Positions 1 to 7,696 of a DNA stretch of 64,000 bases are shown here, piece after piece; positions within the stretch are counted from its first letter, which is position 1, and every line of letters starts with the position of its first letter. The DNA is from Falsiroseomonas stagni DSM 19981 (GTDB lineage: Bacteria > Pseudomonadota > Alphaproteobacteria > Acetobacterales > Acetobacteraceae), in assembly GCF_900114315.1 (NCBI RefSeq), contig NZ_FOSQ01000008.1, forward strand, positions 1 through 64,000. The letters run 5' to 3'. A program made the position numbers and the translations under genes. The notes under the pieces were generated by a model. The model was given only the letters and a program-made list of their open reading frames with translations. It was not told where the DNA came from and ran no database searches.

Positions 1-349
1 CTCGCCTTCAAGCGATTGAAATCCCTGCTGCACATCGACCGATTGCCCACCCGCACCGAGCGTGGATCGCAGAGTTGGCTCTACGCCCACCTCGTCCTGG
101 CCCTGCTCTGCGACGACCTCAGCCAGGATGTCCTGGAATCTTCCCCCTGAGGCGTTGCTCGACGACGCCTACACGCCCTCGCTCTGGGCCGTGCAGAAGA
201 TCGCGCTGATCGTCCTGCTCGGCACCGTCATCGGCACCGTCACCATCGCCGACATCCTGCATGCCAGCCCCAAGGCCCATCGCAGCCTCGCCAATGCGCC
301 ACGACGCCGAAAACCACACGTCAGCTACCCAGTCAGAAACCTATTTTAG
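1..349 (+). pseudogene. C-terminal remnant of an IS4-type transposase, frameshifted
   Basis: Reading from the first base, frame 1 gives a short peptide containing LKSLLHIDRLPTRTERGSQS and LVLALLCDDLSQ, which resembles the C-terminal end of DDE transposases of the IS4 group, and then meets a stop near position 148. The adjacent frame continues with DDAYTPSLWAVQKIAL and ends with an arginine-rich tail (LANAPRRRKPH) at 349, so one frameshift near 145-155 splits the product. The catalytic DDE residues would lie upstream, outside the window. No terminal inverted repeat could be identified. The remnant runs into the hairpin repeat at 357. The family call rests on remembered motifs, so a different DDE family is possible. 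Confidence 0.55.
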
Positions 350-356
350 CGCGTAT

Positions 357-423
357 GGGGGTCTCCCCCCCAGATCTTCCAGAGGGGGCGGATGGGGTAT
401 GGGGAAGGCAGCGCCTTCCCCAT
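357..423 (+). repeat. Multi-hairpin repeat, copy A
   Basis: This is a partial copy of the element also found at 12652-12782 and 22628-22758. It holds a GGGGG-TCT-CCCCC hairpin starting at 357, the linker CGGATGGGGT, and an 11-bp perfect stem (399-409 with 413-423) closed by the loop AGC. The ATG taken as the start of the following transporter gene overlaps the last two bases of the stem. The left part differs from the other two copies and includes a second C-run/G-run pairing around CAGATCTTCCAG. Confidence 0.75.
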
Positions 424-1315
424 GACACCCCTCACCGGCCCCGCCCTGTGGTGGCGCCTCCTCGTCATCGGCGGCCTCTGGGGTTCCTCCTTCCCCCTGC
501 TCCGCCTCGTAGCCATGGAGATGTCGCCCTTCGCCCTCGCCGCCTGCCGCGGCGGTTTCGCCGCACTCGGCGTGCTCGCCTTCCTGGCCGTGACGGGGCA
601 GTTGCGCGGCGGCGGCTGGGGCGTCTGGCGCGCGGCGCTCGTCCTCGGCACCTGCAATGGCTGGGTGCCCAATCTGCTGACGGCGCTGGCGCTGGACAGC
701 ATCGAGGCCGCGCCCGCCGCCCTCATCCATGCCGCGACGCCCTTGCAGGTGGCGCTGATGGCGGCCGTGCTGCTGCCGGGGGACCGGCCGGGCTGGCGCG
801 GCCTCGCGGGGCTGCTGGTCGGCTTCGTCGGCATCGCCGTCCTCCTCGGCCCGGCGGCGATCAACGGCAATGCCTCCTTCACCGGGGGGCTGCTGATCCT
901 GCTCTCCGGCGCCTCCTATGCTGCCGGCACGCTCTATGCCCGCATGGCCCGGCCCGGCGCCTCCGGCCAGTTGGTCCTGGGGCAGCAGGTGGTGTCGGGG
1001 CTGGTGGCGGCGCTGCTCTCCATCCCCTTCAGCGGCACCGGCGCCTATGACCAGCCGGCCTGGGTCTTCGGCGTGCTGGCCGTGCTCGGCATCCTCGCCT
1101 CCGCCATCCCGCTGACCATGTTCCTCCGGTTGCTGACGAAGGCCCGCGTCACGGATGCCGCCATGGTCGGCTACATCCAGCCGCCCTTCGCGGCCGGGGT
1201 CGGCGCCCTGCTGCTCGGCGAATGGCCGGCGCTGGGCGTGGTGGCGGGCGGCCTCATCGTCCTGGCCGGCGTCTGGCTCGCCACCTCCCGCCCCGCCGCC
1301 AGGGCCCCCGCCTGA
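422..1315 (+). CDS. EamA/DMT-family transporter
   Basis: This 297-residue, strongly hydrophobic protein has the two-fold repeat of about five helices typical of EamA (DUF6) transporters of the drug/metabolite superfamily. The WGSSFPLLRL signature is in the first helix, and a second EamA half runs from about residue 145 to the end. It probably exports an amino acid or small metabolite across the inner membrane; the substrate cannot be read from the sequence. The ATG at 422 starts directly before the hydrophobic domain. An in-frame ATG at 392 has a better purine run upstream, but its ten extra residues are encoded by the hairpin repeat, so I prefer 422. The gene stands alone, 61 bases before the next gene. 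Confidence 0.85.
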   Translation: MTPLTGPALWWRLLVIGGLWGSSFPLLRLVAMEMSPFALAACRGGFAALGVLAFLAVTGQLRGGGWGVWRAALVLGTCNGWVPNLLTALALDSIEAAPAALIHAATPLQVALMAAVLLPGDRPGWRGLAGLLVGFVGIAVLLGPAAINGNASFTGGLLILLSGASYAAGTLYARMARPGASGQLVLGQQVVSGLVAALLSIPFSGTGAYDQPAWVFGVLAVLGILASAIPLTMFLRLLTKARVTDAAMVGYIQPPFAAGVGALLLGEWPALGVVAGGLIVLAGVWLATSRPAARAPA

Positions 1316-1376
1316 CGCTTTACGCGCCCACCCTCGCCATGCGCTGATGCCTCCAACCAACCAGGGGAGGCGCGGC

Positions 1377-1778
1377 ATGCCCATCGGCGGGATCGAGCAC
1401 ATCAACATCTGGGCCGTCGACCTCGACGCCACCATCGCCTTCTACCGGAACGTGCTGGGGCTGGAGCAGGGCGACCGCCCGCCCTTCGATTTCCCAGGCG
1501 CCTGGCTCTATGCCGGCGGCGTGCCAGTCATCCACCTTGTCGGCCCCCGCGCCGCCGACGCCAACCGCCCGCCCCGCCGCGCCCAGCCCACCGGCCAGAT
1601 CGACCACGTGGCCTTGGCCGCCACCGGCCTGCCCGACATGCGCGCGCGCCTGAAGGCCCATGGCCTGGCCTTCCGCGAACAGGTGGTGCCGCGCGATGGC
1701 GTAACGCAGCTGTTCGTCACGGACCCCAACGGCGTGGTGCTGGAACTGAATTTTCCGGCCAGCGAGACGGGGGGCTGA
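1377..1778 (+). CDS. VOC (glyoxalase/dioxygenase fold) protein
   Basis: A 133-residue single-copy VOC domain protein made of paired beta-alpha-beta-beta-beta units. The usual metal-ligand positions are visible: His8 (IEHINIW), His77 (QIDHVAL) and Glu123 (VLELNF). The DPNGVVLELNF ending is characteristic of glyoxalase/bleomycin-resistance/dioxygenase relatives. The sequence does not tell lyase, dioxygenase or binding protein apart. AGGGGAGG ends a few bases before the ATG and supports the start. It probably acts in the cytoplasm as a dimer. Confidence 0.85.
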   Translation: MPIGGIEHINIWAVDLDATIAFYRNVLGLEQGDRPPFDFPGAWLYAGGVPVIHLVGPRAADANRPPRRAQPTGQIDHVALAATGLPDMRARLKAHGLAFREQVVPRDGVTQLFVTDPNGVVLELNFPASETGG

Positions 1779-1785
1779 GCGTCCC

Positions 1786-2571
1786 CTACCCCTCCCGCGG
1801 CTTCGCCGGCACCACCGACATCATCGCGTTCCGCCACGAAGGCGGCAGCGCCCCCACCACCCGCGCCACCGCATACAAGCGCCGCGGATAGGCCACCCGC
1901 ACCCGCCCCGCCGCGATCCCCGCCAGCGTCCGCGCCGCCGCCCGTTCGGGCGTCATCAGCAGCGGCATCGGGAAGGGGTTCCGCGCCGTCATCGCCGTGC
2001 GGATATAGCCCGGGCAGACCGCATGCAGCCGGATCCCCCGCGCCTTCTCGCTGGCATCCAGCGCCTCCGCCCATCGCTGCACCGCCGATTTGCTGGCGCA
2101 ATAGGCCGGCGCCCCCGGCGCCGCGACGAAGGCGGCGATGGAGGCGATGACGGCGATCCGCCCCCGCACGCCGCCCTCTCCCGGCGCCTGGGCGGCCATC
2201 AGCTCCATCGCCGGCAGCGCCGTATTCAGCACGCCGCCGAGGTTGGTGGCGAAGATCCGCTGCACCTGGTCCGCCGGCTCCGTCTGCCCGCCCGTGCCGC
2301 CCGAAACCCCCGCATTGGCGACCACCAGATCGAGCCTACCCGCCCCCGCCACCCAATCCGCCATGCCCGCCTGGTCCGTCACATCCAGCACCGCCGGGCT
2401 GACGGCGGCGCCCCGCGCCACGCAGGCCGCCGCCACCTGGTCCAGCCGCGCCGCGTCCCGCCCGGACAGATGCAGGGTCACCCCCGGCGCCGCGCAGGCC
2501 TCCGCCAGCGCCCTGCCGAGGCCGCCGGTCGCGCCGGTGATCATCACGTCACGCCACGGATATGCCGCCAC
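1786..2571 (-). CDS. Short-chain dehydrogenase/reductase
   Basis: A 261-residue classical SDR. The cofactor motif TGATGGLG lies at residues 12-19, the NAG motif at 86-88, and the catalytic Ser144, Tyr157 and Lys161 (YCASK) are all present. The alanine-rich C-terminal part carries a PERAA segment seen in membrane-associated SDRs of the YqjQ/DltE type. It should oxidise or reduce a hydroxyl/keto group with NAD(P)H; the substrate is unknown. It converges with the VOC gene (7 bases apart) and diverges from yicC, leaving only 35 bases between the two start codons. Confidence 0.88.
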   Translation of the reverse strand: MAAYPWRDVMITGATGGLGRALAEACAAPGVTLHLSGRDAARLDQVAAACVARGAAVSPAVLDVTDQAGMADWVAGAGRLDLVVANAGVSGGTGGQTEPADQVQRIFATNLGGVLNTALPAMELMAAQAPGEGGVRGRIAVIASIAAFVAAPGAPAYCASKSAVQRWAEALDASEKARGIRLHAVCPGYIRTAMTARNPFPMPLLMTPERAAARTLAGIAAGRVRVAYPRRLYAVARVVGALPPSWRNAMMSVVPAKPREG

Positions 2572-2606
2572 CTTGCCCTCCTCCGCCGCACGGGGGAAAA
2601 ACCCCC

Positions 2607-3512
2607 ATGAGCAAGCTCGCTTCGATGACCGGCTTCGCCCGAGAGGGCGGCACCCTGCCGGACGGCACCTCCTTCGTCTGGGAACTCCGCAGCGTCAACG
2701 GCCGGGGGCTGGACCTTCGGCTGCGCCTGCCGAACGGCCTGGATGCGCTGGAACCCGCGCTGCGGGAGGCGCTTTCCAAGCGCCTGAAGCGCGGCAATGT
2801 CTCCGCGACGCTCACCGTGAAGCGGGAGGAACGCGCCCCCCGCCTGACCCCCGACCCCGCCGCCCTCGAGCAGGCCATCGCCCTGGTGCTGTCCGTCGCC
2901 GCCCGCATCCCCGGCGCCGCGGCGCCGAGCCCCGAAGCCGTGCTCACCCTGCCCGGCGTGCTGCGCGCCGAGATCGTGGAGCCCGACGAGGCCGCCGAGG
3001 AAACCCGCCGCGCCGCGCTGGCCACCGCCTTCGCGACGACGCTCGATGGCCTCGTCGCCTCCCGCGCCCGCGAAGGCGCGCAACTCGCCACCATCCTGGC
3101 GACGCTGCTCGATGAGATCGCGTCGCTGCGCGAAGCCGCCGCCATCGAGGCCGCCGGCCAGCCCGCCGCCCAGCGCGCCCGCCTGATGGAGAATCTCGCC
3201 AACCTCCTCGGGGATGGCGACCTCCGCGCGCGCGTGCCGGAGGAACGGCTCGCCCAGGAAGTGGCGATGCTGGCGCAGCGATCCGATGTGCGGGAGGAGC
3301 TTGATCGCCTCTCCGCCCATATCAACGAGGCGCGGAGCCTGCTGAAATCCGGCGACGCCGTCGGCCGCAAGCTGGAATTCCTGACGCAGGAATTCGTGCG
3401 GGAGGCCAATACGCTGTGCAGCAAATCCGCCAGCACCGGCCTGACGCGCATCGGCCTCGACCTCAAGGCCGCGATCGAGCGGCTGCGCGAACAGGCGGCC
3501 AACGTCGAATGA
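2607..3512 (+). CDS. yicC: YicC/YloC-family endoribonuclease
   Basis: A 301-residue member of the YicC family, whose Escherichia coli member is an RNase implicated in RyhB small-RNA decay. The N-terminal MTGFAR and ELRSVNGRGLDLRLRLP motifs and the C-terminal block (REELDRLSAHI, GRKLEFLTQEFVREANTL, IERLREQAANVE) are clear family signatures. The ATG at 2607 is chosen because SMTGFAR must be near the N-terminus; an upstream in-frame start at 2562 would add a proline-rich leader. The gene is followed by gmk after a hairpin array. The yicC-gmk order is common in proteobacteria and supports both calls. Confidence 0.93.
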   Translation: MSKLASMTGFAREGGTLPDGTSFVWELRSVNGRGLDLRLRLPNGLDALEPALREALSKRLKRGNVSATLTVKREERAPRLTPDPAALEQAIALVLSVAARIPGAAAPSPEAVLTLPGVLRAEIVEPDEAAEETRRAALATAFATTLDGLVASRAREGAQLATILATLLDEIASLREAAAIEAAGQPAAQRARLMENLANLLGDGDLRARVPEERLAQEVAMLAQRSDVREELDRLSAHINEARSLLKSGDAVGRKLEFLTQEFVREANTLCSKSASTGLTRIGLDLKAAIERLREQAANVE

Positions 3513-3524
3513 ACCCTGGTCCTT

Positions 3525-3624
3525 GCGGATCGAAGCCGATCCGCCCTCAGACGCCGGCGCTTCGCTTGGCTTCGCCGGACTGCCGGCGGCGGCCATTCGG
3601 CCGCTCGCCCGCCTGCGGCGGGCG
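3525..3624. repeat. Array of short GC-rich hairpins between yicC and gmk
   Basis: Four inverted repeats lie head to tail. GCGGATCG pairs with CGATCCGC (3525-3532 with 3537-3544, loop AAGC). CCGGCG pairs with CGCCGG (3554-3559 with 3573-3578) around a GCTTCGC direct repeat. GCGGCC pairs with GGCCGC (3589-3604, loop ATTC). CGCCCGCC pairs with GGCGGGCG (3606-3613 with 3617-3624, loop TGC). None is followed by a T-run. The array may separate expression of yicC and gmk or be a mosaic of REP-like sequences. Confidence 0.7.
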
Positions 3625-3637
3625 CAGGTCGCCCTGA

Positions 3638-4279
3638 ATGGAATCGGTCATGACCCTCCCCGCCCGCCGCGGCATCTGCCTGGTCCTCGCCGCCGCCCCG
3701 GGAGGCGGCAAGACCAGCGTGTCGCGAAAAATCCTGGAGACGGAGCCCGACCTCTCCCTCTCCGTCAGCGCCACCACCCGCGCCCCCCGCCCGGCCGAGA
3801 CCGACGGCGTCCACTACTTCTTCAAGACGCCCGAGGCATTTGAAGAAATGGTCCAGCGCGATGAGCTGCTGGAACATGCCGGCTTCCTCGGCCGCCGCTA
3901 CGGCACGCCGCGCGGCCCGGTGGAGGCCGCGCTGGCGCAGGGCCGCGACGTGCTCTTCGACATCGAATGGCAGGGCCACCGCCAGCTGAAATCGAAGCTG
4001 CCGGAGGACGTGGTGGGCATCTTCCTGCTGCCTCCCTCCATGGAGGAACTGGAACGCCGCCTCCGCGGCCGGCAGCAGGAGAACGAGGCCGAGATCGTCA
4101 AGCGCCTGGCCATCGCGCGGGAGGAGATGACCCACTGGTCCGATTTCGACCATGTGCTGGTCAATCGCGATTTCGATGCCTGCGTCGCGGAAGTCCGCGC
4201 CATCCTCCATGCCGCGCGCACCACCCGCGTCCGCCAGCCCTGGCTTCCCGGCTTCGTCGACACGCTGCTGGGCCGGTAG
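3638..4279 (+). CDS. gmk: Guanylate kinase
   Basis: A 213-residue enzyme that converts GMP (or dGMP) to GDP with ATP, an essential step of purine nucleotide synthesis. The P-loop is APGGGKTS at about residues 20-27, slightly different from the usual GPSGxGKS. The GMP-binding signature SVSATTRAPRPAETDGVHYF, the DIEWQGHRQL segment and the VLVNRD segment follow in the expected order. The ATG at 3638 or the in-frame ATG at 3650 could be used; both leave a short N-terminal extension before the P-loop strand. It lies downstream of yicC and 6 bases before the AEC transporter gene. Confidence 0.95.
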   Translation: MESVMTLPARRGICLVLAAAPGGGKTSVSRKILETEPDLSLSVSATTRAPRPAETDGVHYFFKTPEAFEEMVQRDELLEHAGFLGRRYGTPRGPVEAALAQGRDVLFDIEWQGHRQLKSKLPEDVVGIFLLPPSMEELERRLRGRQQENEAEIVKRLAIAREEMTHWSDFDHVLVNRDFDACVAEVRAILHAARTTRVRQPWLPGFVDTLLGR

Positions 4280-4285
4280 CGCCGC

Positions 4286-5218
4286 ATGGGAGGCGTTGTC
4301 GAAGTCGTCCTCCCGGTCTTCGCCCTCATCGGCCTCGGCTTCATCGCCGGCCGCCGCGCCCTGCTGCCGCGCGCGGCCTTCGATGGCATGTCCGCCTTCG
4401 TCTTCGGCCTGGCCGCGCCCTCGCTCATCTTCCTCGGCGGCACCAGGCCGCATGACAGCGCCGGCGGCGCCGCGGCCGCGCTGCTGGCGGGCGGCGTGCT
4501 GGTCTTCTTCGCCGCCACCTGGGCGGGGCGGCGATTCTTCCGCATGGGGCTGTCGGAAGCCGCCCTCTTCGCGCTGGCCTGCGTCTTCGGCAATTCGCTG
4601 ATGATGGGCGTGCCGATCATCGTCGCCGCCTATGGCCAGGCGGGCGTGCCGCCCATGCTCGGCATCCTCGCCTTCCAGACCATGGTGCTGCTCGGCCTTG
4701 CCACCATCGTCACGGAGATGGGGCTGAACGAACAAGCCCCCTGGCGCCGCGTGCTGGTCACGACGGCACGCGGCGTGGCGCGCAACCCCGTGGTGATGGC
4801 GGTGGTCGCCGCGCTGGCCTGGACCATGCTCGGGCTCACCATGCCGGGGCCGATGCAGCGCACGCTGGAATTGCTGGGCGCGTCCACCCCCGCCGTCGCG
4901 CTGTTCTGCCTGGGCGGCGGGCTTTCCGCCATCAGCGGCCGCGCCATGTGGCAGGAAACGCTGACCATCATCACGGTGAAGCTCGTGGCGCTGCCGGGCC
5001 TGGTCTGGCTGATCGCCATCGCCATGGGCATCACGCCGATCGAGACCGCGGTCGCGGTCACCATGTCCGCGCTGCCCACCGGCGCCAACGCCTTCATCTT
5101 CGCCCGCCGCTACACGATCGGCATGGACCGCTCCGGCGCCGCCGTCGTCATCACCACCGCGCTGTCGGTGCTGACGCTGTCCGCCCTCATCGGCCATTTC
5201 AGGGGAGTGCTCCCGTGA
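4286..5218 (+). CDS. AEC (auxin efflux carrier) family transporter
   Basis: A 310-residue polytopic membrane protein of about ten helices. The layout matches AEC carriers: two halves of five helices, the motif FALIGLGFIAGRR near the N-terminus, and conserved polar spots such as GNSLMMGVPI in the middle and ALPTGANAFIFA near the C-terminus. Bacterial relatives include putative malonate or malate carriers. It overlaps the amidohydrolase gene by four bases (GTGA), so the two proteins are probably made together and the transporter may move that enzyme's substrate or product. Substrate specificity cannot be read from the sequence. Confidence 0.87.
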   Translation: MGGVVEVVLPVFALIGLGFIAGRRALLPRAAFDGMSAFVFGLAAPSLIFLGGTRPHDSAGGAAAALLAGGVLVFFAATWAGRRFFRMGLSEAALFALACVFGNSLMMGVPIIVAAYGQAGVPPMLGILAFQTMVLLGLATIVTEMGLNEQAPWRRVLVTTARGVARNPVVMAVVAALAWTMLGLTMPGPMQRTLELLGASTPAVALFCLGGGLSAISGRAMWQETLTIITVKLVALPGLVWLIAIAMGITPIETAVAVTMSALPTGANAFIFARRYTIGMDRSGAAVVITTALSVLTLSALIGHFRGVLP

Positions 5219-6606
5219 CCCTCATCATCGAGCCCGGCTGGGTCTGGGATGCCGACAATGGCCTGCGCACCGGCCATCACGTTGTCGTGCAGGGCGGCGC
5301 CATCGCCGATGTCACGCCGCACGCGCCGACCATGGACGCCGAACGCATCACCGCCCCCGATTCCCTGCTGATGCCGGGCCTCATCAACCTGCACAACCAC
5401 GCCATGTCAGGCCCACTCTTCCGCGGCCTGGCCGATGAACTCGCCCCGGGCGACCTGCCCGGCCACATCGTCTTCTCCCTGCTCATGCCGCTCGGTGATG
5501 TCGCGGCCGCGCTGATGACGGAGGAGGATATCGGCGATGCGGTGGAGATGGCGCTGCTGGAGGGGCTGCGCAGCGGCACCACCGGGCTGCTCGATGTCTA
5601 TCGCGTGCAGCAATGGCCCTTCATCGAACGCGCGAAGCGGATCGGGCTGCGAAGCTGGTCCTGCCCCTATCTGTTCAGCGAGACGGTCGGCATGGGCGCG
5701 GATGGCAGGCCCATCTACACGCCGACCGACAATACGGGGTTCGAGGCCACGCTGAAGCTCTTCGAACGCTTCGACGAGGGCAGGCATGGCGTGACGCGCG
5801 TGGGCTTCGGCCCGCATGGCCCGGACAGCAACACGCCCGATCTGCTGAAGCGCGTCGATGCCAAGGCGCGGGAGCTCGACACCATCGTCTCCATCCACGC
5901 CGCGCAGAACCTGATCGAGATCGAACGCGTGAAGGCGGCCCATGGCGTGGGCTCCATCGAACACCTCAAGCGCCTCAACCTGCTCCGCCCCGGCGTGGTG
6001 CTCGCGCATGGCATGTTCGCGACCGATGAGGAGATGGCGATGATCGCGCGCGAAGGCGCGGCGCTGGCCTCCTGCCCCCTCGCCTTCGCGCGCTCCGGCC
6101 GGTTCGTGCCGCTGGCGCGGATGGAGGCTTCGGGCCTTCGCCTCGGCATCGGCACGGATGGCGTGACGCTCGACATGCTGCACGAACTCCGCAGCGCCGC
6201 CGTCTTCGCCAAGGTGCAGTCCGGCACGCCGCACGCCCTCTCCGCGCCCCGCATCCTGCGTGCCGCAACGCGCGATGCGGCGCTGGCGCTGGGGCGGGAC
6301 GATCTCGGCCTGGTGGCGAAGGGGGCGCGGGCGGACCTCGTGATGTTCGACCTCGGCTCATCCCGCTACCAGCCGGTCTGGGACCCGCTGAAATCGCTCC
6401 TCACCAATGGCAGCGCGTCCGACCTGACGCTGGCGATGGTGGAGGGCCGCGTCCTGCTGCGCGACGGCCGCCCCACCACGGTGGACGCCGCATCCGTCAC
6501 GAAGCGCGGCCGCGCCGCGATCGAGCGCGTGTGGCGGGAGGCCGCGCGACGCGGTGCGATTCCGGCATCGATCGCCGCGCGGGCCGCGATACCGTTGCAG
6601 GGGTAG
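5215..6606 (+). CDS. Amidohydrolase (ATZ/TRZ/guanine-deaminase-like)
   Basis: A 463-residue metal-dependent hydrolase of the amidohydrolase superfamily. The first metal ligands are His60 and His62 (NLHNHAMSG); later ligands are in SIHAAQN, LAHGMFA and the aspartate of GIGTDG, followed by the usual C-terminal beta domain. Relatives deaminate or dechlorinate guanine, cytosine analogues, triazines or S-adenosylhomocysteine. The start is a GTG at 5215 whose TGA overlap with the AEC gene implies translational coupling. Upstream in-frame ATGs lie inside the AEC gene and were rejected. The downstream Bug protein may feed the same pathway. Confidence 0.88.
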   Translation: MTLIIEPGWVWDADNGLRTGHHVVVQGGAIADVTPHAPTMDAERITAPDSLLMPGLINLHNHAMSGPLFRGLADELAPGDLPGHIVFSLLMPLGDVAAALMTEEDIGDAVEMALLEGLRSGTTGLLDVYRVQQWPFIERAKRIGLRSWSCPYLFSETVGMGADGRPIYTPTDNTGFEATLKLFERFDEGRHGVTRVGFGPHGPDSNTPDLLKRVDAKARELDTIVSIHAAQNLIEIERVKAAHGVGSIEHLKRLNLLRPGVVLAHGMFATDEEMAMIAREGAALASCPLAFARSGRFVPLARMEASGLRLGIGTDGVTLDMLHELRSAAVFAKVQSGTPHALSAPRILRAATRDAALALGRDDLGLVAKGARADLVMFDLGSSRYQPVWDPLKSLLTNGSASDLTLAMVEGRVLLRDGRPTTVDAASVTKRGRAAIERVWREAARRGAIPASIAARAAIPLQG

Positions 6607-6649
6607 CGCCGATATCCCTACCCTCCCCGCCACAACGGGAGACACCGCG

Positions 6650-7636
6650 ATGACGCCTCGCCTGACGCGCCGGCTGCTGCTGGCCGCCACCACGCTGGCC
6701 GTGCCGGCCATCGCACACGCCCAGGCGCGCCGCCCGCTGCGCATCGTCATCCCCTTCCCGCCCGGCGGCGCGGTGGATGGGCTGGGCCGCGTGCTGGCGG
6801 ACCGGCTGGCGCCGGTGCTGGAGCAATCGGTGGTGGTGGACAACCGCAGCGGCGGCGGCGGGCTGATCGGCGCGGACGCCGTCGCCAAGGCGCCGCCGGA
6901 CGGCACCACCATCGGCGTGATCGGCGCCGCCACGCTCTGCGCCGCACCCTTCCTGCAGCAGACCATGCCCTTCGACGTGGCGCGCGACTTCCGCGCCATC
7001 AGCCAGATCAGCGACAGCGCCGTGCTGCTGGCCGTGAACAGCGAGGCCGCCACGCGGCGCGGCTGGACGGATTTGGGCAGCCTGCTGGCCTGGTGCCGCG
7101 CCAATCCCGGGCTCTTCAAGGTGGCCCATGCCGGCGCCGCCACCGTCAGCCACCTGACGCTGGCCGCGCTCTCCGCCCAATCCCGCGCGGAGTTCAACCA
7201 GATCCCCTATCGCGGCGGCGCGCAGATGACGGCCGATCTGCTGAACGGCACCATCGAGGGCAGCGCGGACCTGCCGACCGCCCTGGTGCCCCAGTTGGAA
7301 TCGGGACGCATCCGCATCCTCGGCACATCCTCGGGCCAGCGCCTCGGCATGCTGCCGGCCATCCCCGCCTTCAGCGAGACGCCGGGCCTCCAGGGCTTCG
7401 ACATCCGATCCTGGAACATGATCGTCACGGCGAGCGCGACGCCCGCGGCGGAAGTCGAGCGCATCGCCGCCGCCATCCGCCAGGTCGGCACGACGCAGTC
7501 CTTCAAGGACGCGCTGCGCCCGCTGGGCTACGACGCGGTGGTGAGCGAGAGCACCGCCGCCGCGGCCGCGCTGATCGCGTCGGAGACGCCGAAATGGCAG
7601 CGGCTGGTGGAGGTTTCGGGCGCACGGGTGAACTGA
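6650..7636 (+). CDS. Bug/TctC-family periplasmic binding protein
   Basis: A 328-residue secreted protein. An N-terminal signal peptide (TRRLLLAATTLAV, cleavage after AHA) is followed by the family hallmarks: IVIPFPPGGA, then VVVDNRSGGGGLIGADAVAKAPPDG, then IPYRGGAQM and DLPTAL. Bug proteins bind organic acids, amides or amino acids; the classical ones serve TctAB transporters, but no tctA or tctB gene is present nearby. GGGAG about 5-9 bases upstream supports the ATG at 6650. It follows the AEC/amidohydrolase pair by 43 bases and could deliver their substrate. Confidence 0.9.
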   Translation: MTPRLTRRLLLAATTLAVPAIAHAQARRPLRIVIPFPPGGAVDGLGRVLADRLAPVLEQSVVVDNRSGGGGLIGADAVAKAPPDGTTIGVIGAATLCAAPFLQQTMPFDVARDFRAISQISDSAVLLAVNSEAATRRGWTDLGSLLAWCRANPGLFKVAHAGAATVSHLTLAALSAQSRAEFNQIPYRGGAQMTADLLNGTIEGSADLPTALVPQLESGRIRILGTSSGQRLGMLPAIPAFSETPGLQGFDIRSWNMIVTASATPAAEVERIAAAIRQVGTTQSFKDALRPLGYDAVVSESTAAAAALIASETPKWQRLVEVSGARVN

Positions 7637-7657
7637 AGGGCTTCTCCCCTCACCCAA

Positions 7658-7684
7658 CCCTCTCCCCGCTGGGGAGAGGGCTTT
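7658..7684. terminator. Hairpin terminator-like repeat between convergent genes
   Basis: CCCTCTCCCC (7658-7667) pairs perfectly with GGGGAGAGGG (7671-7680) around the loop GCT and is followed by CTTTT. It sits between two converging Bug genes and could stop transcription from the plus strand. The preceding CTCACCCAACCC context is of a kind repeated in many proteobacterial genomes. Confidence 0.7.
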
Positions 7685-7696
7685 TCGAGTCCAAGA

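Noticed and set aside
392-421. Ten-residue extension MGYGEGSAFP of the EamA protein
   Set aside because: It is encoded by the repeat; the same peptide arises wherever the repeat is read in this frame. Kept only as an alternative start.
2549-5197. Long open frame on the minus strand, 882 codons
   Set aside because: It lies antisense to yicC, gmk and the AEC gene, has a low-complexity His/Gly/Arg/Ala composition and no domain; a by-product of high GC.
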